From positions 2,914,001-2,978,000 of the forward strand of contig NZ_CP067378.1 of NCBI RefSeq assembly GCF_019565505.1: a stretch of DNA of 64,000 nucleotides. Reading direction: 5' to 3'. The stretch's first letter is position 1. Every line of letters begins with the position of its first letter. The DNA comes from Flavobacterium davisii (lineage in GTDB: Bacteria > Bacteroidota > Bacteroidia > Flavobacteriales > Flavobacteriaceae). Shown in pieces: positions 11,361 to 19,236 of the stretch. A program made the translations under genes and the position numbers. The notes beneath the pieces are model-generated. The model saw only the letters and a program-made list of their open reading frames with translations. It ran no database searches and was not told where the DNA came from.

Positions 11361-13316
11361 ATGAAAAAAATCATTTTATTTACTGTACTAGGATTGTCTT
11401 TGCATGGAGGATATGCACAAGCGAAAAAAATCATAAGAGCCGGTAATCACTATAATGGTTTAGCATACGTCGATGCAATTGATACCTACTTAAAAGTAGC
11501 TCAAAAAGGATACAAATCAAAAGAGTTATTTCAACGCTTAGGTGATTCGTATTATTACAATGCTAAATTCGTTGATGCAAATAAGTGGTATACTGAACTG
11601 TTTACTTTAGGTGAAACGGTAGATCCTGAGTACTATTATCGCTATTCACAAACGCTTAAATCATTAGAAGATTATAAAAAATCAGATGCGTATATGAATC
11701 AGTTTTATCAATTAACATCAAAGGATACCCGAGCGAATATATTTAATAATCAAAAAGATTATAAAAACACTATTGCAAAAAATTCAGGTCGTTTTGAGAT
11801 AAAACCAGTGAGTATTAACGGTAGTTCTTCGGATTATGGTACAGCATTTTATGGAGATAAAGTTCTTTTTGCCTCAACAAGAGATACTATTGGAGTATTT
11901 AAAACAAAAGCAAAATGGACAGGTAAATCATTTACCAATCTGTATGTTGCCGATAAAAATGAAATAGGAGACGACCTTCTTAAAGCTACTCGTTTTTCTA
12001 AAGCAATCAATTCAAAGTACCACGAAGATTCTCCTGTTTTTACAAAAGATTTAAAAACAGTTTACTTTACCCGCAATAATTTTAATGAAGGAAAAGTAGG
12101 AAGAGATGATAAAAAAATCATCAATTTAAAAATCTATCGAGCTAGTTTAAATTCAAAAGGAGAGTGGGTAAATGTAGTAGAATTACCCTTTAATAGCGAT
12201 CAATACAGTGTAGCGCATCCTGCCTTATCTCCTGATGAAAAGACATTATATTTTGCCTCCAATATGCCGGGAACATACGGAGAATCTGATTTGTTCAAGG
12301 TTGCTATTTTAGGAGAAAACAGCTACGGAACACCTGTTAACTTAGGCAATACCATCAATACAGAATCAAGAGAAACCTTTCCTTTTATTACAGATAAAGG
12401 CGTGTTATATTATGCCACTGATGGTCAGCAAGGATTAGGAGGACTAGATATTTATGCTACCCAACTAGACGATAAAGGAATGGTGTCCAATTTAATAAAT
12501 ATAGGATCCCCAGTAAATGGTCCCATGGATGATTTTGCCTTTATCATAGATGAAAAAGGCAAAGGCTTCTTTTCATCCAATCGAGTAGGAGGTAAAGGAT
12601 TAGATGATATTTATAGCTTCATAGAAAAATCACCATTAAATTTAGAAATTCAACACGAGCTATCAGGAGTCGTTACTAATTCAGAAACCTCAGAAGTAAT
12701 TCCGAGAGCAACTGTAACATTATATGATGAAAAATTTAATGAAATAGGAAAAGTTATTGCAGATGAGAAAGGATTTTATGATTTCAAAAAAGTTCCAGCT
12801 GGTAAAAAATATTATGTTAGAGCAGAAAAAGAAGATTATGAAACCAAAGAAAAACCAGTAAATATTCCAAATAAAACAGGCAAAACAAATCTACCTATTG
12901 ATACCGCTAAAAAAGTACGAGAAATAAAAGAAGGCTCTGATTTAGCAAAAATATTTGAAATAAAAATTATTTATTTTGATTTAGATAAATCATTTATACG
13001 TTCCGATGCAGCAGTAGAATTAGCTAAGATTTTAGAAGTGATGAAACAATATCCTAGTATGAAAGTAGATGTTAGATCACATACAGATTGTCGTCAAACA
13101 GCCTCATATAATGCTAAGTTATCAGACCGTAGAGCCAAAGAAACAGTAGCATGGCTGGTTAAAAATGGCATAGCCAAAGAACGATTAACAGGTCGTGGTT
13201 ACGGAGAATCACAATTAGTAAATGATTGTGGATGTGAACCAACGAACCAATCTTCTTGTACAGAAGAACAACATCAAGCAAACAGAAGAAGTGAGTTTAT
13301 TATCGTAAAAATGTAA
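11361..13316 (+). CDS. OmpA-family protein with TPR, PD40 repeats and regulatory-like domain
   Basis: 651 residues, intact. Signal peptide (MKKIILFTVLGLSLHGGYAQA); TPR-like helices about 25-120; WD40-like/PD40 beta-propeller about 150-420 (SPDEKTLYFASNMPGTYGESD, DGQQGLGGLDIY, GKGFFSSNR..GKGLDDIY); a carboxypeptidase-regulatory-like domain about 430-520; and a C-terminal OmpA peptidoglycan-binding domain about 530-651 (IYFDLDKSFIR, VRSHTDCR, LSDRRAKETVAWLVKNGI). This architecture is the same as the PorE-type proteins found after PorP/SprF genes in Bacteroidota. It starts 10 bp after the upstream gene, so co-transcription is likely. It probably anchors the partner outer-membrane protein to the cell wall. 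VIPRATVTL at 12702-12706 may be a misread IPGATVTL (CCGAG for CCGGG). Confidence 0.9.
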   Translation: MKKIILFTVLGLSLHGGYAQAKKIIRAGNHYNGLAYVDAIDTYLKVAQKGYKSKELFQRLGDSYYYNAKFVDANKWYTELFTLGETVDPEYYYRYSQTLKSLEDYKKSDAYMNQFYQLTSKDTRANIFNNQKDYKNTIAKNSGRFEIKPVSINGSSSDYGTAFYGDKVLFASTRDTIGVFKTKAKWTGKSFTNLYVADKNEIGDDLLKATRFSKAINSKYHEDSPVFTKDLKTVYFTRNNFNEGKVGRDDKKIINLKIYRASLNSKGEWVNVVELPFNSDQYSVAHPALSPDEKTLYFASNMPGTYGESDLFKVAILGENSYGTPVNLGNTINTESRETFPFITDKGVLYYATDGQQGLGGLDIYATQLDDKGMVSNLINIGSPVNGPMDDFAFIIDEKGKGFFSSNRVGGKGLDDIYSFIEKSPLNLEIQHELSGVVTNSETSEVIPRATVTLYDEKFNEIGKVIADEKGFYDFKKVPAGKKYYVRAEKEDYETKEKPVNIPNKTGKTNLPIDTAKKVREIKEGSDLAKIFEIKIIYFDLDKSFIRSDAAVELAKILEVMKQYPSMKVDVRSHTDCRQTASYNAKLSDRRAKETVAWLVKNGIAKERLTGRGYGESQLVNDCGCEPTNQSSCTEEQHQANRRSEFIIVKM

Positions 13317-13338
13317 TATAATCAGAACTTAATTAAAA

Positions 13339-13365
13339 GAGGCTGTCCTTTTGGGCAGCCTCTTT
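13339..13365 (+). terminator. Terminator after the adhesin operon
   Basis: GAGGCTGTCC and GGCAGCCTC form a strong stem followed by TTTTC. A short A run on the other side makes it potentially bidirectional, so it could also serve the convergent minus-strand cluster that ends at 13427. Confidence 0.85.
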
Positions 13366-13426
13366 TCAAAATTAGTTGTTTTTTATAATTAGCTTACCAT
13401 TAGTGTCAATTGAGAATTTTTCTTTT

Positions 13427-14362
13427 TTATAATTTTCCAACTACTTCCTTTTTGACTTTGGTATCAAGATTTATGATGTAATCATTACTAACATTAAATG
13501 ATACTATTTTTGTAACATTATTATAATCGTCAGTTTCGGAGAAACCGATTGTCTTGTTTGTGACAACCTTATTGTTTTTCAATGTTATTAGAGTATAGGT
13601 AAAATCGTCATAATTAAAATTTCCTATAATAAAAACCTTTATATCGTTTATATTAGGTAATCTTAAATAGTCTTTTGTTTCTAAATTTGCAATATTACAA
13701 TCTAATTGATGCCACACATCATTTCCGTCAATTGTTTTCTTTGTAATGGGGAGGGGTGTGATTTTTGCTTTAGAGAAACAATCTGTTTTAGCTGAATTGT
13801 TTCCTTTTTTTAAAAAAACGAGATAGTCATCATACACAATAACTAAAGTATTATCAATTATTAAGATTTCATCCCACGGATTGTCACATGATTTTTCAGG
13901 ATATAATGATTGATAAACAGTTATTTTATCTCCTAGTTTTAAACCATTTTTTGAAAAAATAGTTTCATATAATTTGACTGTTTTATCGCTTTGATAATAC
14001 TTGATTGGTTTTTTTTCTGCTTTGTAATATTCAAAAGAACATAAATTGCCAACTTTTAAATTTTTATCATCAATTTCTATTTTTATATTTTTGAATTTTT
14101 CTATTACATTTAATTTGCCTTTTTTAGATGTTCCTGAGATTGATGATTCAGAAACATTGTAATAATTCCAGTATTTATCATTAATCTTGTTATTAACTTC
14201 GTCATTTTTCTGATGACGATTTGAATATGAACTTTCAGTTTGAATCTCGTTATTTCGTTTGCTATCTAGTACTATATTTTCGGTTTTCTTTGATATTTCT
14301 TTACAATTAAGAAAAATAAAACCTATGAAAGCAATAAGTGATAATTTTTTCATTATATTCAT
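13427..14362 (-). CDS. Lipoprotein, candidate immunity protein for the upstream cell-wall hydrolase
   Basis: Up to 311 residues, not recognised as a named family. The N-terminus MNIMKKLSLIAFIGFIFLNC has a hydrophobic segment followed by a lipobox-like FLNC, so it should be a lipid-anchored periplasmic or outer-membrane protein. An alternative start at 14353 (MKKLSL) fits signal peptides better. The mature part is rich in Lys, Asn and Asp, without known catalytic motifs. It begins only 4 bp after the stop of the hydrolase gene (14367), so the two are probably translationally coupled. In effector gene pairs such a small secreted lipoprotein after a peptidoglycan-degrading toxin is typically the immunity protein; here that role is an inference from position and localisation only. 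Confidence 0.6.
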   Translation of the reverse strand: MNIMKKLSLIAFIGFIFLNCKEISKKTENIVLDSKRNNEIQTESSYSNRHQKNDEVNNKINDKYWNYYNVSESSISGTSKKGKLNVIEKFKNIKIEIDDKNLKVGNLCSFEYYKAEKKPIKYYQSDKTVKLYETIFSKNGLKLGDKITVYQSLYPEKSCDNPWDEILIIDNTLVIVYDDYLVFLKKGNNSAKTDCFSKAKITPLPITKKTIDGNDVWHQLDCNIANLETKDYLRLPNINDIKVFIIGNFNYDDFTYTLITLKNNKVVTNKTIGFSETDDYNNVTKIVSFNVSNDYIINLDTKVKKEVVGKL

Positions 14363-14366
14363 TATT

Positions 14367-16695
14367 TTAATGGGTTGAATTATATATATTATTTAAGAAC
14401 ATATTATTTTCTGCTTTTCTTCTTTTAACAAGGCCAGAAAGACCTCCGCTAGTCACATCCAGCATTTCTTCAGCAGCGTTTTCATATTCTTTGTTTAGAA
14501 GATGTTTGTGAAGTTTTGGTGCTTTCTTTTTTACAAAAAAGTTTTCACCACAGTTAAATAAAAAACTCACTAAAGCGTCGAATTCATATTGGTATAAAGG
14601 AACTGTTACATCACGTTGAACAGCTTTTTCAAATTCTGGTAATCTAAGCTTAAATAATTCTGAGGCTTTTTCTTTTGTAATACCTTTTTGAATTCTTCAG
14701 ATTCATTTCCATTACAGGGACCTCTGTGAACTAAATGGCCGTATCCAATTGTACAGTGATGTTCATCTGAATCATCATTATATAAATTTGATTTAAATGA
14801 TTCCCAATCTTTTATAAAATTTATCCCTTTGTCAGATGTTTTTAAAGTTTTGGGGTCAACTCTTCTATTTTTATTTTCCTCACTCTTCTTCTCTTGTGGT
14901 TTAAAACCAGAACTATTACATATACAAACGTTTAGATAACCAAGTTCTTGTGCCAATTGAATTATTGGTTTTCCAATGACTAGATTTTGAGTCTTGATAA
15001 AATAGATGTCTTCTAAAAATTTATTCTCAAATTCTCTAACATCCATATGAACCCAACTCCAAGTTGTTCCGCTAGATAAACCAAAAGGTTCTAAAGAGAA
15101 ATTGTTTTTACCATCTACCCATTGATATTTTGTATCAAGATATTTTTCATAGAATTTGTCTCGTATCTCTTTTAATAATGGAAGATTTGAAGATTTTTTT
15201 CCAACAATAGGTTCACCATTTTTTGAAAACTGTATATCAACAGCTTTACCCATATGATTTGTAGTTAACCTTCCTTCGTGGTTATTATGTTCCCAACATC
15301 TATACCCTGCTGTTTTGTGTAAGTATTTATAGATTGATTGTTGGCTTAGATAATATCTTAATGCGCTAACTCCCCATAATAGAGTTCTGTGTATGCCGGG
15401 TCTTTCATATTTATGGTATCTTTCGACATGTGGTGTACTATTATATTGGTCTTTATATCTTTCTTTACCAAATCCAGAGCATTTATTTGTTATGGATCTC
15501 ACATTTTTACAAAGACAAGTATATTCTGAAATATTTTCATGCCATTTGTTACAAAAATCATCAATCGCCCTCAACACATTACCACAAACCTTACCCGTCT
15601 CAGGAACTTTCATATAATCCCGTTGAAACTGTTTAATCATTTTTTCGGTGCGGTCTGTAAATTCATCAGTCGGGACATTTCCGCCAAAACCCGCTAAACG
15701 AATATTAATTTCTCGTATGAGTTCACTCTTGTCTCCTTTTTTAATGCAATATCTTTCACCACAGCTTGTACCTGTAGTAGAAGCCTTCTCCACTTTCGTT
15801 TTCCCCACAATAGCGGGGCTTTTTCCCTCCGGGATTTCAATGGTGTGGGGTTTGTCTCTTAGGGCAGTTTCTTGGGGTTCTACCCAATCCCATATTTCGC
15901 CTAAGGTTTCGGAAATAGGGTTTAATAAGCCACTTTCCTCTTTCTTGCTTTTTGGTTTTTCTTCAGCTGGAGAACCTTTGGCTTTTTTTATTCCCGTAGA
16001 CTGAGAAGGGGGTTTATTTTCTGTAGGTAATGGATTTTGTATATCTACGTTTGCTGTTGTGTGCTTTTTATTTTTGTAATATTCTACTGTTACATAAAAC
16101 TCTAGTTCTCGTATATCTGTTTCACCTTGCATGGCTTTCTTCATCAAGGCTTTGGTTAGCATAAAGTCTACTACAACATTACCATATAGATCTACTTTTG
16201 CTTTCTTTGTATCAATGAGTTTGTTAGAGGCATGTGTCCGCTGCCTTTTGCGTCGTCTTCCCATAAAGTAAATAAGATTTCTTTGTTAAACATATTTACA
16301 CAATGCGCTTTGGCTCGTAGTTTTTCTGTAAAACTAAAAACACTTCCTTTACTATCGTCTACATAGGTTAGGTCTACTTTACATATTTTGGGGATTCTGC
16401 TGGCTTTGGGGGTTATGATTAATCCGCCTCCTTCGGGTTGGTATAAATAGGCTTCTAATCGATAGGTTTCTCCTGCCGAAGATTCGCCAAAGGTAAAACG
16501 GCTGTCTCCTTTTTTCTTAACATGGGTGGTGGTAAATCTTCCATCGCTTCTTTTTTTGAATAGCTCCCAAGTAACGTTGGCTTTTTCTCTTTCGGATAAG
16601 GGGGTATTGGGGTACCATTCGGATATGTGGTAGGTCATTTTTTCGCCTACTGTGGGCGAGGTTACGCCTGATATTACGGATATCCCTTTTTTCAT
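14367..16695 (-). CDS. Multidomain cell-wall hydrolase: Ig-like region, PG-binding, M15-like peptidase, GH24 lysozyme
   Basis: About 776 residues after bridging two missing bases, near 16231 (GSGH joined to [13 protein letters not shown]) and in the T5 run at 14684-14688. Parts: N-terminal Ig-like repeats (about 1-220); a Lys/Pro-rich linker; a PG_binding_1-like module (about 320-390, [29 protein letters not shown]); an M15/DD-carboxypeptidase-like region with [13 protein letters not shown] and WVHMDV, giving the His..Asp..His pattern of zinc ligands; and a C-terminal GH24 (T4-type) lysozyme with [21 protein letters not shown], where Glu, Asp and Thr fit the catalytic triad. The absence of a signal peptide suggests delivery by a contractile or other device. 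It sits 18 bp after the LysM-DUF4280 gene and just before a lipoprotein gene. The domain calls are by motif; the toxin role is inferred. Confidence 0.75.
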
Positions 16696-16713
16696 TATAA
16701 ATCTGTTTTTTTA

Positions 16714-17504
16714 TTACCAAATTTCATTATTATCACTGTTAATTTCTTCTTGAAATTCTTCAAAATTCAGAATGGGGTTGTATAGATGTTGTTCGTGTGG
16801 ATTGGCTTTTTTAACTTGCTTTTTACTGGTTTGACTTTCTTGTCCGTGTTTTAAAATGGTAATTTTACCGCCTGTACTGCACATTAACTCGGATATTTCG
16901 GTGACGCATTTTTTGTCTAAAATTTTTACTTTATCATAGGTTTTAGTCCATTTCCCTGCGGCTGCAAAGGAGCAGGGTAAATACCCTCCGGAGCTGGGTT
17001 TTAGTTTACATTGTCCAAAGGGTTGTGCTGTTGGATTTAGTTGTATATCTTCTTCTGTTACGGCCAAGTAATCAGACTTGCCTTGGGAATCATTCCAATA
17101 ATGTTTGGTATGACTGGTTACTTTAAAGGATGGAAATTGAAACCCTTGGTTGCACTGACATTGTCCTTTTTGTACGACAAAGTGCTTGCCTTCGTGTGGA
17201 GTGGAGCTGGAGGAGTCAGAACTTGGACTTGTTTCTTTTTTGCTGCTTCTTTGGAACTCTGGGATACTGCTACTTCTGTTTTTGTATCGTTGTTCTGTGG
17301 GGCATTGTTTTCTTGCTTTTCTTTTATATAAGGGGCTTCTTCTGCTATTAGAAGCTCTTTTCCTACTACGACTTCTGAATCTAATAAGTCTTCTAAAGGA
17401 CAATATATGTTGTGAAATGCGCGAAGGCTGGCTCCGTCTTTTATGGCAAATTTCTCCGCTAGGCTATTGAGTGTGTCGCCTTTTTGTACTCTATATTTTT
17501 TCAT
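16714..17504 (-). CDS. LysM plus DUF4280 (PAAR-like) protein
   Basis: About 263 residues after bridging a missing base near 17198-17206 (PPAP joined to TPHEGKHF). The N-terminus is one LysM module (MKKYRVQKGDTLNSLAEKF..., about 1-50). A Gln/Lys/Ser-rich linker follows, then a DUF4280-like domain from about residue 105 (GKHFVVQKGQCQCNQGF, WNDSQGKSDYLAVTEEDI, PSSGGYLPCSFAAAGKWTKTYDKVKI, CSTGGKITILKHGQ). DUF4280 is related to PAAR spike-tip domains and is found with type VI and related injection systems in Bacteroidota. Together with the following hydrolase gene this looks like a tip or carrier protein for its delivery. No other secretion genes lie in the window, so the device would be encoded elsewhere. 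Confidence 0.75.
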
Positions 17505-17552
17505 ATATAGACTGGTTTAGTTTGTTTAGTTAATAGGGGAGTAGTTTACAAA

Positions 17553-17787
17553 TAAAAAAGAGGCTATCTTATAATAAGATAACCTCCGAATATAAATTTT
17601 TAAACGATAATTTTATATCTCCCAAAAACAAAATAAGTAAGACAAAGTTGTGGTGTTTCTACTAATCAATAGCATTTTTTGAAAAATTACCCAATAAAAA
17701 TACAAAATATAGTTAGTAGTTTGCTTTATCTAAAGTTCGTTTAAAAATTTAGTTTGTTTATTTGATTAAGAACGTGATCCAAAGGTA
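17553..17787 (-). ncRNA. Structured RNA repeat, copy 1 (possible 6S-like RNA)
   Basis: On the minus strand, a TACCTTTG -7 box (17780-17787) is followed by a transcript of about 220 nt. The 14-nt stretch complementary to 17737-17750 pairs with that complementary to 17594-17607 to close the molecule (AAATTTTTAAACGA with TCGTTTAAAAATTT). Inner helices GATAAAG/CTTTGTC and CTACTAACTA/TTGATTAGTAG make a rod with a large internal loop. It ends at a hairpin, GAGG...CCTC (17560-17586), followed on this strand by a U run. A long rod with a central bubble is the general shape of 6S RNA, and a 6S-Flavo class is described for this group, but I could not test a covariance model. Confidence 0.6.
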
Positions 17788-17867
17788 GATAAGTTAAGTT
17801 TATTTTAGTTACGGATTATCCGTATATTATGTTAAAATTTATGTTTTTGATTAGGACTTGTATCAAT

Positions 17868-18095
17868 TAAAAAAGCCCTGTAAATAGTTACAAGGCTGTT
17901 TTTTTATAAATTTTTAAACGATAATTGTATATCTCCCAAAAACAAAAATAAGATAAAGTTGTAGGTCTTCTACTAATCAACAGAAAAATTTAAGAAAATT
18001 ACCCAATAATACAAAATTTAGTCAGTAGTTACTTTATCAGAAATTCGTTTAAAAATTTAGTTTGTTTACTTGATTAAGAACGTGATTCAAAGGTA
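17868..18095 (-). ncRNA. Structured RNA repeat, copy 2 (possible 6S-like RNA)
   Basis: Same layout as copy 1: TACCTTTG box on the minus strand (18088-18095), closing stem strands at 18045-18058 and 17908-17921, inner helices GATAAAGT/ACTTTATC and CTACTGACTAA/TTGATTAGTAG, and a terminator hairpin AGCCCTGTAA/TTACAAGGCT (17874-17897) with U runs. Relative to copy 1 the inner helix changes G-U to A-U while staying paired, as expected for a structured RNA. The terminator sequence is different from that of copy 1, although the bodies are nearly identical. Confidence 0.6.
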
Positions 18096-18177
18096 GATAA
18101 GTTAAGTTTATTTTGGTTACGGATTATCCGTATATTATGTTAAAATTTGTTTTTTGATTTGGGCTTTGCGTAAATTA

Positions 18178-18405
18178 AAAACAGCCCTGTAAATAGTTAC
18201 ACGGCTGTTTTTTTATAAATTTTTAAACGATAATTGTATATCTCCCAAAAACAAAAATAAGATAAAGTTGTAGGTCTTCTACTAATCAACAGAAAAATTT
18301 AAGAAAATTACCCAATAATACAAAATTTAATCAGCAGTTACTTCATCAGAAAATTCGTTTAAAAATTTAGTTTGTTTTAATTGATTAAGAACGTACCCAA
18401 AGGTA
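18178..18405 (-). ncRNA. Structured RNA repeat, copy 3 (possible 6S-like RNA)
   Basis: TACCTTTG box on the minus strand (18398-18405), closing stem strands 18355-18368 and 18217-18230, inner helices GATGAAGT/ACTTTATC and CTGCTGATTAA/TTGATTAGTAG, and terminator hairpin with arms AAACAGCC and GGCTGTTT (18178-18209). Substitutions relative to copies 1 and 2 keep pairing (A-U to G-U, A-U to G-U). This copy has the most diverged promoter-upstream part. Confidence 0.6.
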
Positions 18406-18485
18406 GGTAGTTGTTTACTGATTTTATTGTGGATTATCCGTACATTTTGTTAAAATATATTATCTTGCTTTTTTAAATTGTAGAT

Positions 18486-19067
18486 ATGAAAATAGTTTTT
18501 GCATCCAATAATCAGAATAAGATTAAGGAAATTCAAAAGTTGATACCTAATAGTATTGAAATTTTGAGTTTAAAGGATATAAATTGTTTGGATGATATTC
18601 CAGAAACAGCCACTACTATTGAAGGGAATGCTCGTCTTAAGGCAAATTATGTTACCGAAAAATATGGATATCCTTGTTTTGCAGATGATAGTGGTTTAGA
18701 GGTAGAAGTACTTAACGGAGAACCGTGTGTTTTTTCAGCTAGATATGCTGGAGAAGAAAAAGATGATCAAAAAAATATAAAAAAGTTGTTAAATGTTTTA
18801 TCGTGTGAATTAAATCGTAAAGCTAATTTTAAAACGGTTATAGCGTTAAACTTAGAGGGAGAACAGTATTTATTTACAGGAACTGTAGAGGGAATTATTA
18901 CGTTGGAACAAAAAGGGAGTAATGGTTTTGGATATGATCCTATTTTTATACCTGATGGACATGAAATAACTTTTGCGGAAATGACACTGGAAGATAAATC
19001 AAAAATAAGTCATAGAGCAAAAGCGGTTAATCAATTAATAATGTTTATTAATCAATCGGATATTTGA
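18486..19067 (+). CDS. rdgB: Non-canonical purine NTP pyrophosphatase (RdgB/HAM1)
   Basis: 193 residues, the usual family length. It hydrolyses ITP, dITP and XTP to monophosphates and so removes deaminated purines from the nucleotide pool. Conserved features: MKIVFASNNQNKIKEI (nucleotide-binding start), FADDSGLEV (catalytic Asp), FSARYAG, GSNGFGYDPIF and MTLEDKSKISHRAKA. ATG start with clear homology from residue 1. It is oriented away from the minus-strand RNA repeats and converges with the helicase gene. Confidence 0.95.
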   Translation: MKIVFASNNQNKIKEIQKLIPNSIEILSLKDINCLDDIPETATTIEGNARLKANYVTEKYGYPCFADDSGLEVEVLNGEPCVFSARYAGEEKDDQKNIKKLLNVLSCELNRKANFKTVIALNLEGEQYLFTGTVEGIITLEQKGSNGFGYDPIFIPDGHEITFAEMTLEDKSKISHRAKAVNQLIMFINQSDI

Positions 19068-19145
19068 GAGGGATTAATAGATTTATTTACGTATTGGAAA
19101 AAGTATCCTGAAAATAATAATGTTATGTTTGTTGTTTTGAATATG

Positions 19146-19190
19146 AGGAGAAATCAGATTATTAAAATTAATGTGATTTCTCCTTTAGGA
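19146..19190. terminator. Bidirectional terminator between rdgB and helicase gene
   Basis: AGGAGAAATCA and TGATTTCTCCT form an 11-bp stem around an AT-rich loop in the convergent gap. It is followed by TTTAGG on the plus strand, so the T run is weak. Confidence 0.6.
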
Positions 19191-19236
19191 TAGAATTTTT
19201 TAGAAACCGTTTTTTTGCGTTTTGAAACAGAGTGTT

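Larger units (their letters stand above)
17810..18442. promoter_or_regulatory. Palindromic operator-like sites upstream of the RNA promoters
   Basis: TACGGATTATCCGTA, a 15-bp palindrome with a central unpaired base, occurs at 17810-17824 and 18118-18132. A version with a degenerate left arm is at about 18428-18442. Each lies about 22 bp upstream of a minus-strand TACCTTTG box, which is where a -33 element would be. The strict spacing suggests a transcription-factor operator covering the -33 region, since no TTG is evident. Confidence 0.45.

Noticed and set aside
15393..17470. Plus-strand open frames opposite the effector cassette
   Set aside because: They are antisense to frames with clear LysM, DUF4280, PG-binding and peptidase motifs and have odd composition (Leu/Phe/Ser-rich).
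17590..18480. Tandem repeats considered as a CRISPR, origin iterons or a MITE cluster
   Set aside because: Unit length about 310 bp with promoter, long-range stem and terminator in each unit fits RNA genes better; no DnaA-box cluster or short iterons seen.
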